NCBI GenBank assembly: GCA_902702965.1
Contig: CACRXP010000646.1
Span: 187,758-251,757, forward strand
Direction of reading: 5' to 3'
Length of the DNA: 64,000 nt
Source: Spirometra erinaceieuropaei
Lineage: Eukaryota; Platyhelminthes; Cestoda; Diphyllobothriidea; Diphyllobothriidae
Under the pieces are notes generated by a model. The model was not told the origin of the DNA. It searched no databases and saw only the letters and a list, made by a program, of their open reading frames with translations. The number at the start of each line of letters is the position of its first letter. Position 1 is the stretch's first letter. The translations under genes were made by a program, and so were the position numbers. This document shows, piece by piece, positions 35,001 to 46,800 of this stretch.

Positions 35001-37700
35001 TAATCTAGCGTTTCGGGTTCTGTTACTCATAAGACGAATGTTCCTCGCGCCTCTGAGGCTTTTTTGTGCATCTGCAACAGATTTGTTTCTGCAATTTTCG
35101 ATACTTCACCAGCAAGTCTTTTGGGTACCTTCTCCTTCTCAGCGTATCCAACTCGGAGCTATGTACGACGCCAACATCATACGCCCAAATGCGGGAGTAG
35201 TCGATGAAATAGCCATTAGCGAAGGCGACGGTAACAGTGTCCTGCTCGTCTGCTGTAGACTAGGTGTCCGTCTGAAAAGGCAGGATTCTATTTAATTCAT
35301 GCGCTTGACTAACGATCTCGTGCGGATCACTGATTCGCACCAAAAAGCCTAAATATCCGCTGTCTTCTATTGTCGGGATTTAGCGATCACTAAGTGGGCA
35401 GACTGGTATGATCACCTCATAGAACATGATATTCGTAAAAGCATATTTCGTTAAAGCTTTGATACTTCAGTCGGTCGACCAACCGCCCAACTTTCACGAA
35501 ACCCATTAGGTACAATGGCGTCCTACTGTGGCGAGTCACGTTTGTCAAGTGTAAAAAAAAAACTAGGAAATCGAGTAGACTGTGCAGATTATAGCAAGAA
35601 GAATGAAATGAATATCTCTTCCTGAGGCGGGACTTGGCAAATCCAAATATTTCGCGGGAGACGCGAGAATGACCCAACCCCCCTGGTGTGGAGCAGTGGC
35701 CACCATGGTATCCGTGCAGTCGGGGACGTCCGCCTCGTCCTTCTCTAAGTTTTTCACTTATCTACTTTACCTCCCAGCGATGGACTGTGTTTTCCATCTT
35801 GCTATTGATGCCACAGTATCTCCACCCAATCTGGCAAGTCCGAATTATTGAACCTCGCAAGTGACTGACCTTTAACAAGGATCTGGTGGTCACCATGCGT
35901 CTGCTTGTTACAATCGCTCACCGTTTCGCTCCGCATGTTCGATTGCCGGTGGTTGTTCGCCTTACTGTGCTTATTGTTAGGAAGCCGAACGGGGTTTTTC
36001 AGCACCGGAGGCAGGCCGCAGACACCAAAGGGGAGCAATCCTGACTACCTCGTCGATTGATCTGCCCCGGGGACTTGAAGGTGTGTGCAGAACAACTGGC
36101 CGGGGTGTCATTGGGGTTTCACGTTGATTACTGTACCTGCAGGTGGTGAGTTTACTCGAACCAACGCGACTGGTTGGGTAAGAGTATGTCCGCGTCAGTC
36201 TTGGAGTTGATTGGTTTACTTGGAGTGCTGTGATTGGTCAGACCTCACACAGAAGCTCGCAGTGTCAAAAATTAGCAAGACACGATGAGAGCATTATATG
36301 GAGTCTAATAATGTAAGACTGATAAACTGCCGCTAATGCGGATGTGCAGGAATGCATTAGAAAGAGACATCAGGCAACAGCAACTGCCAAGTGTAGAATC
36401 ATTGCACGTTCTCCATTTACCGGCATGGAACCTAGATTTGGAAGCTCAAATCTACTTGAACGAGAGTGGGGAGACGAGCATTGGCAAGAGTCTTTACTAC
36501 TGACGTATGCTAGGAGGGCGTTAACTCCTCAACGTCGACCAATCGACCGTTCGAACGGCGTTTCTATGTCTGCTGGTAAGAAAAATGCCACAGAGATGAC
36601 TTGTGGAGGCAAGATCTGGTTGTTTTCCACTACAACAGCGCAGTCCCAAATCATAGGTCAGACCATTAATGTTTACTGACTTGCCTATTGAGTGAGGGGA
36701 TACATTAGTCTCTTGCAGAAAGCGTTCACAGTAACGAGGGACAGATGTGGGCAGAGTCCTATATGTAGTGTGGTGTGGAGGGGAAATTCGGCGAGGAATA
36801 GCAAGGCATCAAGATGGGTTGTCTGTGGCTATGAAGGGGACGGTAGTGGGACCTTGGACTGCCAACACAAGTGGACAGAGCTGTCACCCCACTCCTACAG
36901 TAGTAGCCTGCCGGGCAGGGGCGTTTGTCATTACACGTATCTATTTCAGCACCCTTCTGGCAATTACGAATCCCTGGAATTCAGTTAGTGCGGACAGTGT
37001 GGTATGAACAAATGCAAATAGTTGCCTGCTAATCTTTGCTGAGAAAATTCTGTCGGTTTCGGAGAGTAGGTTACTGCCGTGCGTCGGGCACTTAACTCAC
37101 ACATCCCCCTGGAATATGGTGTCCTGCGTCATCGAGCATATCCTGCGAAATTACTTGAGGCGGGAATTGGCAAACGGTCCTTTTATGTTCATCAAGTCTA
37201 GGATCAAACTTCTGTCAAATATTTCAAAATGTTCACCTATGCCCATAACTTCTTACTTTGTCAGATAAGGGTTGCTGGCGTTTTGTCGATAACATTAAAT
37301 CAGTGTCCTCAAATAATGTTAAGCAAAGGCCGTCCCCATCGGATGTTCCTTTGTACGGACAAAGAGGGAGAGGGGAATTCGCCTTATTTTGAAGTTCGAA
37401 ATTCAAAAGGTGGGTTCCATTCACTATGGGCAATAAATAAGTTAATAGATTACTTAAGGGTCAAAAAGATTAACACAAAAGGGACGATTATTATGGGGGC
37501 AGTTTAAGTCTTAGCCCCTGTACCTCTATCTCTTCACACGTAAGATAGCGCGCCAGGAATGGCGATACAGAATATATGCCGATGTGCGGCACGAGATAAG
37601 TCGGAAGCCGTGGCGCATCGGGCGGTAAGACTTCGCAGAAATAAGGTCAGAATGCAAGGGATGGGCAACGTTATCTATAATCCGACCAGCAAATTGTTTG
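29041..37700. other. Long unassigned intergenic stretch
   Basis: No gene or known repeat could be supported on either strand. 29.0-30.4 kb is A/T-rich. 30.4-35.4 kb contains many short T-rich frames without motifs. At 35417-35757 overlapping minus-strand frames (86 and 64 codons) have no recognisable domain. None shows paired splice signals with conserved protein. Confidence 0.35.
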
Positions 37701-37719
37701 ACCGTATTGAAATTTCGTT

Positions 37720-38040
37720 GCATATTGTACATTCCCGATCGAAACCGACAGGGCAACGGGCTCGTGGCCCAGTGGTTAAAGGCGTGGACTTCTAACCAAC
37801 AGGTCGGGTGCTCCACACTTCGGGATTGGGTATGATTGGCTGACATCGGCTAATAAGCCAGAAATGGCCATTCCAGTCTCCCTTGTCTTTTTTGGTAATA
37901 ACTTACTGCCTATATCATGCGCCGCTGTGCGGCTGCTGGTTGGGCCTGAGAGAGAGAGAGAGAGCGCGCGCCCGTAACGCAGAACGGAACGAGTGAGCTC
38001 CGTAAGAACGATCGATGAGCTCCCTTGTCTTTGTTGGTAA
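37720..38040 (+). mobile_element. tRNA-Arg-like SINE, B box deleted
   Basis: From the leader cattcccgatcgaaaccgac the tRNA-like head runs 37757-37812 (GTGGCCCAGTGGTTAAAGGC, then GTGGACTTCTAACCAAC with UCU). After GGTCGGGTGCTCCAC the expected B box (GAGTTCGAGCC type) is missing by a small internal deletion. The body follows (cacttcgggattggg, cagtctccc, gcgccgctgtgcggctgctggttggg), then a ga/gc simple repeat (about 37950-37975) and gaacggaacgagtgagctcc. This copy is the same family as those at 3146-3690 and 7048-7407. Without a B box it is unlikely to be transcribed by pol III. Confidence 0.8.
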
Positions 38041-41000
38041 TAACGTGAGATCGTTGAAGGATAATATCGACCAAAAAGAGCTATGCGGAATACGCATTAT
38101 TAGCTTAATCTTTTACTCCTACTAGACTGCTCAAACCTCGCATTTCAGCGCATTTCAGGCTCGGCCCGAGGGTTGAAACCAATATTCGAGCTGGAGTCCC
38201 TCACTTTCAGCGGAACAACCGCCTAAAATACATACCTTTCAACGCGTATGTAGTCGTATGCGGATGTTAATCTGTTTGCTATACTCGCAGAACAGGTAGT
38301 AGTTAAAAGGTCAATGACGTGTCTCGACGACTTCCTGACGACGCACCTCCGAGGTGTCCGGTCCATCAGTGTGTCCCCCAGTATTCAGCAGGCCCCCCTC
38401 TGAAATGTACTGTCGTTTTTTATGTCGGGCTTTATGTCACCGTAGAGGGCATCAAGTCCCTTCTGAATTCAAGTTCAATTTAAGCCAGTGTTTAGACGCG
38501 AGGAATTATGGTATGTATTACAAGTTCATCGCGTTTCGCACGCAATCGGTTCTTGAAAAGCGTCTCATCACTGTCCGAGAGCATGCTTTATAGCACAACA
38601 CGGGCATGATACTGATACAGACTTCTCTATTATAGAGGACGGAACATTTCAGCATATTCCTTTTCGAGACTAATCGATTTCTCCCCCCCCCCTGACGCAC
38701 GCAAATGCCAAAACATCCATATGCATAGGATCTTTGTCGATAATACTTGTATGTGAGTAATTTCTTGTTGTTTGGCGATCGCCTATATGAGCTCCATAAC
38801 TGAGGCATCAGGACAAGCGGTATAGACTTAAGGGTGTTTCAAAGATAAACAAGGGCGGCGAAGGAGTAACACTGTACAGTTACAATTTATTAGTTGACAG
38901 CACTTTAATATGACATCAAACACCCAATAAGCAGGGGGATGTAAATCCCTGATTAAGCTGCAGAGCGTCCGAAGGTCTCGTGGGATCCGATCAAGTGCCC
39001 TATTTCCTGACATCTATTTGTCAGTCTGTGGCCGCGATAACCCAGCTAGCCTGCACACGAGCCACTCAGGTACAGTCGCCGCTTAGGCTTGACCTGACGC
39101 ACCCCTGGCCCCGATACGTTAATTCGTGGCTGTCCCCACAAACGGACGCCTTCTCTCACGTAGACCAGTGTGGCTTGTTACCCTTTCGACGTCGTGCTCA
39201 TGCGCCCCGACTCAACCCATGAGCCAGCCAACGACCAACCAGTCAATCTCACGTGCTGACACGGACACGTTAGACACACGCAAACACCCCACCGCCACTC
39301 CCGCACCCCAACTGACGCCGTGTTTTGACCCACAAATGAACTGTCATCTGACAACGACCTGTCCTATGTACAGAATAACTCTCGCAGCCCTCTGGCTATT
39401 CTCGTTGGACGGACGAACTTACTGGTGTGGTTACAGTTGACCTGATATCCTTGACTGACAAATACTGGCGACCTCGACTTTCCAAACACGACAATTTCCT
39501 AAACTTCCCTCATACGGCAACAGTCCTCCCTCAATCTACAGAATGATGTCGCAAGACGATAGGTCAATATCCGTTACCTCCATCGCACGTCCCCGTCAAA
39601 CATCTAACTTTATGGCCAGGAAATATGAAACTTCGGATTGCTAATTGTGAGGCCGGATTCAAGGCACCCATGTTCAACCATCTACAGAGTTGTATTCGTG
39701 ATGGCCATAATGAATATCTAGTAGACTTGTTCATCCACCGTCGTTCTGAACAGCCCTAGCGGCTCTAGTAAAACACAATGCTATAACAGCTCCTCAGTGA
39801 CGGGGAGTTTGGTGAATCGAAGCCTTCGCAACTCCTTAGGCGGATGTAGAAACTTGATGTCGAACGTAAATCCAGTACGTCTCTTCATCATTGTCTTATC
39901 TTGTAACACTCGCCACTTAAATTTCAGATAGTTCCGTAAGTTCGTCAGGGAAGCCTTATAAATTTGGCGTAGTTTGCTGACACGATCGTGACGCTGACAG
40001 TTGCTGAGACTCACTCCATCAATCATACCACTAGTTCACCTCAGGGATCTGACTTACATATGGACTGACTCGGGAAGATGCTTACGAAAATGGCAGCTCC
40101 AATCAGTACAGTATCTACCGGCGAACAGCGGTAATTGGGAGATGTCGACGACTTCCTTTACGTTATGCGCCCGCCAGCAACAAGCTGCTATCGTATTTGC
40201 TTATATCAACAACAATTCGGAACAAGAACGCGGCTATGTCGGCAGCCAATGACGTTCAATTCATCTCTCACAGGTTTGTTCATTTTGCACCAACCTTCTC
40301 GCCGAATCTGGCACTGAGGTTGTTGTCGTACCACTAACGACTGCCAATCACAAACGACGAAACACTTCGTGCCTCGCACCTACCAACAATTCCAGCACCT
40401 CAAGTCTTGGTTAAGGCTCTGCCATACTCAACTCGGAACTTCTGCAAACGTTTCAGTGTGTCTTCGCAATCACCGAAATTCTTGTCACCTCCCTAGACAT
40501 TCGTTCTTGAACTCATTTCGACCTCCTAGTCCATTTTGAGAATCGGCTACATATCGCTGTCAAACGACCCTTCGATTCCGCTGGCAGCTTGAAATGAATC
40601 CATGCACCAGCTCCATAACAGCTATTCCATTACTGAGCGTCCTTACTACGCACCTCGACAGCTTCCCCACCTTGCCAACCTCCTATTTGGAGAAGTTGGC
40701 GTCAAATAAACAGACACTCATCACGTGCCCGCGATAGGTCTTTCCAAATCTCGTCGGCCTCGCCGAATTGCCTAAGATCATTAAGGCAGAGATCATGCAC
40801 ACGCCTAAACTCAACACCATTCGTAATTTCGACAGCTGTTAGATATCACCTCAACCCACCTCCCTCCCTCCTACATAAGGCTACCAACAATTATCGATCG
40901 TGTGGCGACTTCCGGACGATAAACTCAATGAGCCTATCTGATAAGTGTCATACCGCACACATCCTGGACGTCAATCTCTTGTTGCTTTCTAAGCGCGTGC

Positions 41001-43672
41001 TCTCTAGGACCAGTTTGTCTCTTCAGTATCACCAAGTACCGACCACGGCCAGTTACGTGCCCAAAACCACCGTGATGTTTCATTGGTTTGTGGCGAGCTC
41101 CAAATCCTCCGTTCACGACAATGGTCGTCGATAGCAGTTAAATTAACTGCACCTGTGCAGCATTATCACTAATGCTGTTAAACGCAAGTCTGAAGCGCTC
41201 AGCCAAGCCTTCGTTGGTCACTTAATTTACACTCATGGAAAAAAACCCGTCACTGATGTTTCCCGCTGTCTAAATATTTCCATTTTCTGCAAAAGTCAAT
41301 CAACTACGTCGCTTTTTGGTATGGCTAATTTCTAGCCCCGTCCTTCAGTAGCATCAAAGCAACCCTGATCACCCACCCTCGCTCAGATATCGATCGTGAT
41401 CTTACGACATTGTTCCTATGCTGCCGTTTGTGCACCCCTCCAGCGAACTGTTGGCCGTGTTGTACAGCCCATAGCTTCTTTTGAAAAAGCACATCTCAAC
41501 GGAAGCTCGTTGTAATTGTCCCGGTCAACAACTGACTGTACGCCTGGCCATTCGACACTCCCATGTCTTCTCAAGGGTAGTGCATTCTTCATTTTTGTAG
41601 AGCACAGGCCTCCCGTTTCCGTACAAAGGGCGGCTGCTGATCGGCAATTGCTCCATGGGATTTGTCTCCTAGACCTCATTCCATGATTGTTCCGTAACAT
41701 TGCACATGCTCAGGATAAGACTGTGGTAGCCCTTTGTCATATTCTTGTTTATACACCGCCTTTATAGTTATTCTACTTGCAAAGCATTTATTAGACTCGC
41801 ATTTATCCACTTTTATTTAAGTTGGTATTTATGTAACGGTTACGCGCACACTCCAAGTGATGTTAGCTTCGGTTTGACTAACTGACTTTTCACCCATTGC
41901 CTTTGTTCTTTTCTGGACGGCGTTGACGGTTAAGTCCGTTATAATGGTATGACGATAACCACAAAGTTTTCGCTACGAGAACTCTTACGTACTTCTTTAA
42001 GACATCTCTACTTCCTCCATAGTTTGTATTATCAGTTGTGCTCTTTCTACTGGCTTGGGACTTCCGTTTGTGACGAACGTAATGCTACGACGGCCCTTCA
42101 ACATCGTGCATGCCCTGCCCCGTCTTAGAGTGCGAAGGGTTATGGAAGCACTCACCGATCAAACAGCCTGGCGTAACGCCATATAGGACGCACAGTACTG
42201 TCTCCAAGCCAGCGAGCCAATATTCGTTTGTTGGGGTTCTCCGGTCGACACCCATGTCACACCTCATGCACGTTTCAATCAAATAAATCTTGGCACTTTA
42301 AGTTCTCCACAACTTATAACCGTTCTACCTATTTAGGGACCTGCATCTGTCTTTTTTCTCGATAGTCGGTTGTATGCACATCACGGGAATCACCGCAAAA
42401 ATCCTGGTGGAGACCTTTCTAATGCATTCGATGCCGCATTTTGCAGCTACTTTGACTGCCATAATTGATCGCAGCCCCTTTTTTTAGCCCAAGTTGGCTC
42501 GCCAGCCAACTTGCCTTCTCGGCATCGGCCGGCTCCGAACGATTACGTTATATCTCCGCGCAAATAATCCCGTTGAACGTTTTCGTCGACAGTCGAATAA
42601 GGCCCTGAGTGTGTCGCCCGACTCTTCCCGATAGTTCACGTTGTCAGGGTCTCCCATCGTCAAAATGCCATATAGCTTGAGTAGAGAAATAACAGGTAAT
42701 GAATCATAAGGATCATATATAATGACAGAACTCCCTAAACGTACGGTTGCGTCTGAATTCTGTGCTGAAAATCTAGTGATACCAGATCGAACGTAGAAAA
42801 GGTCGGGTTAGGTGGGGACAAGAGATACGACAAACGTGAGTAGAGCAATACCGGTCTCAGCTCAGATATTCTAAAAAGACGAATGTGAGCACCACTATCA
42901 CAAGGTTGGGAAATGTTAACTCTAACCTGACTTGCAAAACGTTAATTGTACATAACCTCTGAATATCGCGTTGGACTGCCAAATTTTATTGTCCAGAGGA
43001 CATATTGGCAATGCTTATCGTTAAAGTCAGCCTTATACCAGTTGTTACAGTAGGTGAGAGGCGGAGCCTAAACGGGAGTTCGACAACATCCTCTTGTCGA
43101 GCATACTGGTAATATGACAACACCTAGCCCTGGCACACTATTGAGAAATAAGTTTGTCAATTTAAACGAAGCCATCAGTGCTAAAATACCTATCAGTAGT
43201 GCTTTCCGCTGTGCGAATAGCACGTTTCTCCTGCTTATGTGACAAAATACGATTATGATTTTGGTGTATAGATATTCATTTCCGTCCTGGGTCTTCGCAG
43301 GCGTTCGTTTCTCGTACGGTCTTCGCTGCATATCTCCTTTCATCAGTTGAATAATAAGAATTGTGTAAGCATTCTGCAGTTTTCTAACTAGGAAGTAGAT
43401 ATGCTAAGCATAAAACGAACTACTTATTCATATCCCACACTCAATGACGTTTTAATACTCTCCTTCAGTCGCGGCGAATTCGCACTGTCTATTGGCCGGC
43501 TGGTGTTCCCGCCGCTCATCTCACAGCGTCTGTTCGCATTTGCGACAGAAGCACTCGTCTTTTCGCTTATTTAAACATGCCATGGTGGACCAGAGATCTG
43601 ACATGCGTATATGGCAAAACAAATGTACATTAATTCTCTTCTTTTTTTTTTATCATCCATTGATAACTTTAG
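38041..43672. other. Unassigned 5' flank of the chimaerin exons
   Basis: No gene recognised. There is a C10 run at 38683-38692. From about 38.9 to 41.4 kb the plus strand is rich in C and T over long stretches, with only short, motif-free frames. Upstream chimaerin exons, including the start codon, probably lie in or before this stretch but could not be placed. Confidence 0.35.
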
Positions 43673-43877
43673 TGTACAACTTACAATGTGAAGCTCCCAA
43701 ACCGATACCAGTCATCTGCACCAGACCACTGCAAAATCGTCCGGAGCAATATGGCGACGCGTATCATGGTCCGTTAAGCAGACAGGCGGCTGAGGAGCTT
43801 TTTGAGGGCTATCCTTCGGGTGCTTACCTTGTGCGAGATTGTCAGAAGGCCGATGGAACATTTACCTTGGCAATTAG
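43673..43877 (+). CDS. Chimaerin exon: N-terminal half of SH2
   Basis: The acceptor is a T10 polypyrimidine stretch followed by actttag. The exon encodes [18 protein letters not shown], then the SH2 start ([15 protein letters not shown]) and GAYLVRDCQ, whose Arg (codon 43834-43836) is the phosphotyrosine-binding position. The exon begins two bases into a codon and ends in ATT AG, donor gtctgt. Confidence 0.88.
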
Positions 43878-46800
43878 GTCTGTAACGAATTTACCTATCG
43901 AAACTTGTTTGTAGGTTTGATGGAGTAACAAAAAATTATAAATTGTACTATGATGAGAAGTCTCATTTGCATTACGTTGGGGAAAAGAAGTTTGATTCAA
44001 TCGATCTCCTTGTCGCCGACGGACTTATTTACTTCTACATTGAGACCAGAGGGGCAGACGTCTTGCAGAAGCTTTCTGAGGCTAGCAATTACGAGTTCTC
44101 TCCATACTACCAAGTAAGTTTGTACACCTTGTTCGAACTGCAGTTTTAAAGTCATTTCCGTGCACGCGTATGTAAGTATCACTCCATGCTTATGTATCAC
44201 TGTATGTGCGTCCCCACAAGGGGCCACGCAAGAGTTGCGTAGTACCAACATATGGGCTGGATCAGAGCATGTAGGGCGTTATTGGGCTAAACACGCACAA
44301 GGAATGTCATATATTGGGGTTTGGTGGCGCGCCTGCACGCAGGCCCACGCCGCGCCATCTACATGCACTTGATCCGGACCCGATCTTTTTGACTCTACCT
44401 TTACACCAGGCTTGTGAGAGTGACGGAGGGGAGATTGTGGTAGATGTGGCTCAAGTCTACCGTCGCTATAAACTAATTCACGCTTAAGTTACCGCTCCCG
44501 TACCCACCACCCACGGTGGACATCGTCGGCAACTCCGGCCGTGCTGTCGTCGCACCAGAACCCATCCCCAGTGTTAAATTCTATACAAACGATGACGTTC
44601 AAACAAACTCCCTAAGTCGTGCTACGTTCCACAGATATTCCACCATTTCGAAACGAATTTAAAGTATATGTTTCCAGTTAAGATGGATCATTTGAGAATC
44701 CACAGCCTCCGGAATAGTGTACTAGCTTTTAGTTGAAGTCTGCATAGCTTCATAATCAAAGCTACGCACGAAGGTGTTCCGCAGCGACTAGGAGACAAAA
44801 AAGGCAAGAGCTGTTCAAAGTGAGTGAAAATCTCAACCTACACGTAGACGCAAGCAACACGTCAGCCACAAGCTACAGGAAGCACCAGCATAACAACCGT
44901 AAACCGTAGTCAAAAAGCAGTCCAGCAAGCCAGTGGCAGTCGCAACTGACCGAGGCACCAATCAGAACGCCAAGACAGGAAAGACGTAAATGGCGCTGTT
45001 TTCTCGAGGTTCCGGCGAACGTCAACTTACATAAAGTGAATGTGTGCCAGCACTTTAAGAAAATAGATCGAGGTGCTGAACATGTTGTGTTATGCTCCAC
45101 TGAACAGCTCTTATTTGCTGTAAATATTGTGGCTACTGCCTTAGTCCACCCCCGGGATTTATGCATTGTCGAATGAACGGGGTTAGGTTGCCTATCCTGT
45201 CGAGCATCATATATGCATTTTCAGGTTCTGTACATAGTCGCCTCTGTCTGAGACTGAGGGCGGTTGAGGCTGTTTCCACGTCTAATTTCATCCACTAACG
45301 CCCACCGTTACCCCTTCTCCATTTTAAATTCATAACCCACTTTCCATATTTTGTCCGGAAAACGCACTTTGCTTTCCAAACTGCAAATTTTTGGCAGTGC
45401 GTCGATTGTAACTGTTTACACACGCTACAGACAAAATTTTTGAGAATAGATTACTTTATGAATACCCAGTCATTGCTATTTGCCTCGCTTATGGAAACTG
45501 ATTGGCTTTATAATATGTGTGTTTTCGCAAAAAACGCACGTTACTCTCTTTCAGACACGCTACCACACTATTAACAGTCAATCGCACTCCCCGAAACCCG
45601 CTGCTCAAGCCTCCATAGGTGGAACCACCGAAAACTATCCAGATGCAACGCCTTTGGCAGCTCTGTCCTGTCTAAGCATTTCCAAACATTCCCGATTTGG
45701 TGCGTCCAAGAGCCAAACTGTGGTTGCTAATCGCCGGCAGTCGGTTGACATAGATCTCTACCGCTCGCAGTCTGAGTCAAACCACAATCACCACCAGCCG
45801 TTTCTGTCTCCCGCCCGGCACCCCTTGCAGCATTCGGCTGATGATGCAGGCAAACAGTTACTATTGACCCGAGACTCCGCTCTGCCTCCCTCGACATACA
45901 CCGACACAGACGAGGTCTCCCAAAAATCTTTCATCTCAGATGCCTTTTCCAACACGGACCTCTCGGTACGAGCGCTGACGCCTACAGCCACTTCTGAACG
46001 TTGTCTTACTGACGCGTTCATCGGTTTAGGCAACTCCTCCCCACTTCCCGCCAACAATATAGTCTCTCCAAGTAAGATGACTGCACCGGCTTCAGTGAAC
46101 AAGGAGGTAATCCTTCTCTTTGGCCCTCCGTCAAATTTTAACGTAAGATGCAATCCGAATGACGATAAATGAGGGAACTCTATTTAATAGCCATTCAGGC
46201 AGATCACAAAATTAAATCCGCTAAGTCTAAAATATCTAACCCTTGCTTATAAGGGAAAACTGAAATACGAATAGTCTTAAAGTACGTCTCTCCATCACCT
46301 CGGCCGTAGACCTCTGTGCCAGGACCGGTAGTTTTTAAAAAGTTGTAGTGTAGACCAGTACCCATACAAAGAGCATTTCGCTCGGAAGAATAGGAAGTGG
46401 GTCTTGATCAGAAGGTAACACATGCACATAAAGAGTTACAGCCAGTTGACACCCCAGGGCAGAACTGTCGTTTATGACTTTGAATAAAACATTTGGAAGA
46501 CAATCTATTTCTGCTGGATCCGAGGTTACGGACGTTGAGGTCTCACGAAAGCTAATTTTGCCAACCGGACTTTCGTCGGTCGCCTCCGGTCAGAACCATT
46601 AAACTCAATGTACTCGAGCCAGGGCAACTGTTAAATGTATAGACAGCCTTCCTAATCTTCTGGAAACCTCTCTCAGTGGCTTTGTCACACTGCCTGCATT
46701 TTATTTCAAAACGCGCCGTCCTTCAAGGTCTGAAGACGTCGTTTTTGCGGAAGCTATTGTTCTCTGCTTCTACTCTCAATGCACGTCGCACATTTGGTCC

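Noticed and set aside
39000..41400. Possible retrotransposon remnant in a C/T-rich region
   Set aside because: I tried reading several frames and found no RT, integrase or RNase H motif, so it is left unassigned.
43492..43672. ATG at 43492 as the chimaerin start
   Set aside because: The stretch includes a polypyrimidine tract and an AG acceptor at 43671-43672; the upstream residues do not resemble chimaerins, so it is intron.
45480..45554. ATG at 45480 as a separate gene start
   Set aside because: A good acceptor ends at 45554 in the phase required by the preceding chimaerin exon; the upstream part is intron.
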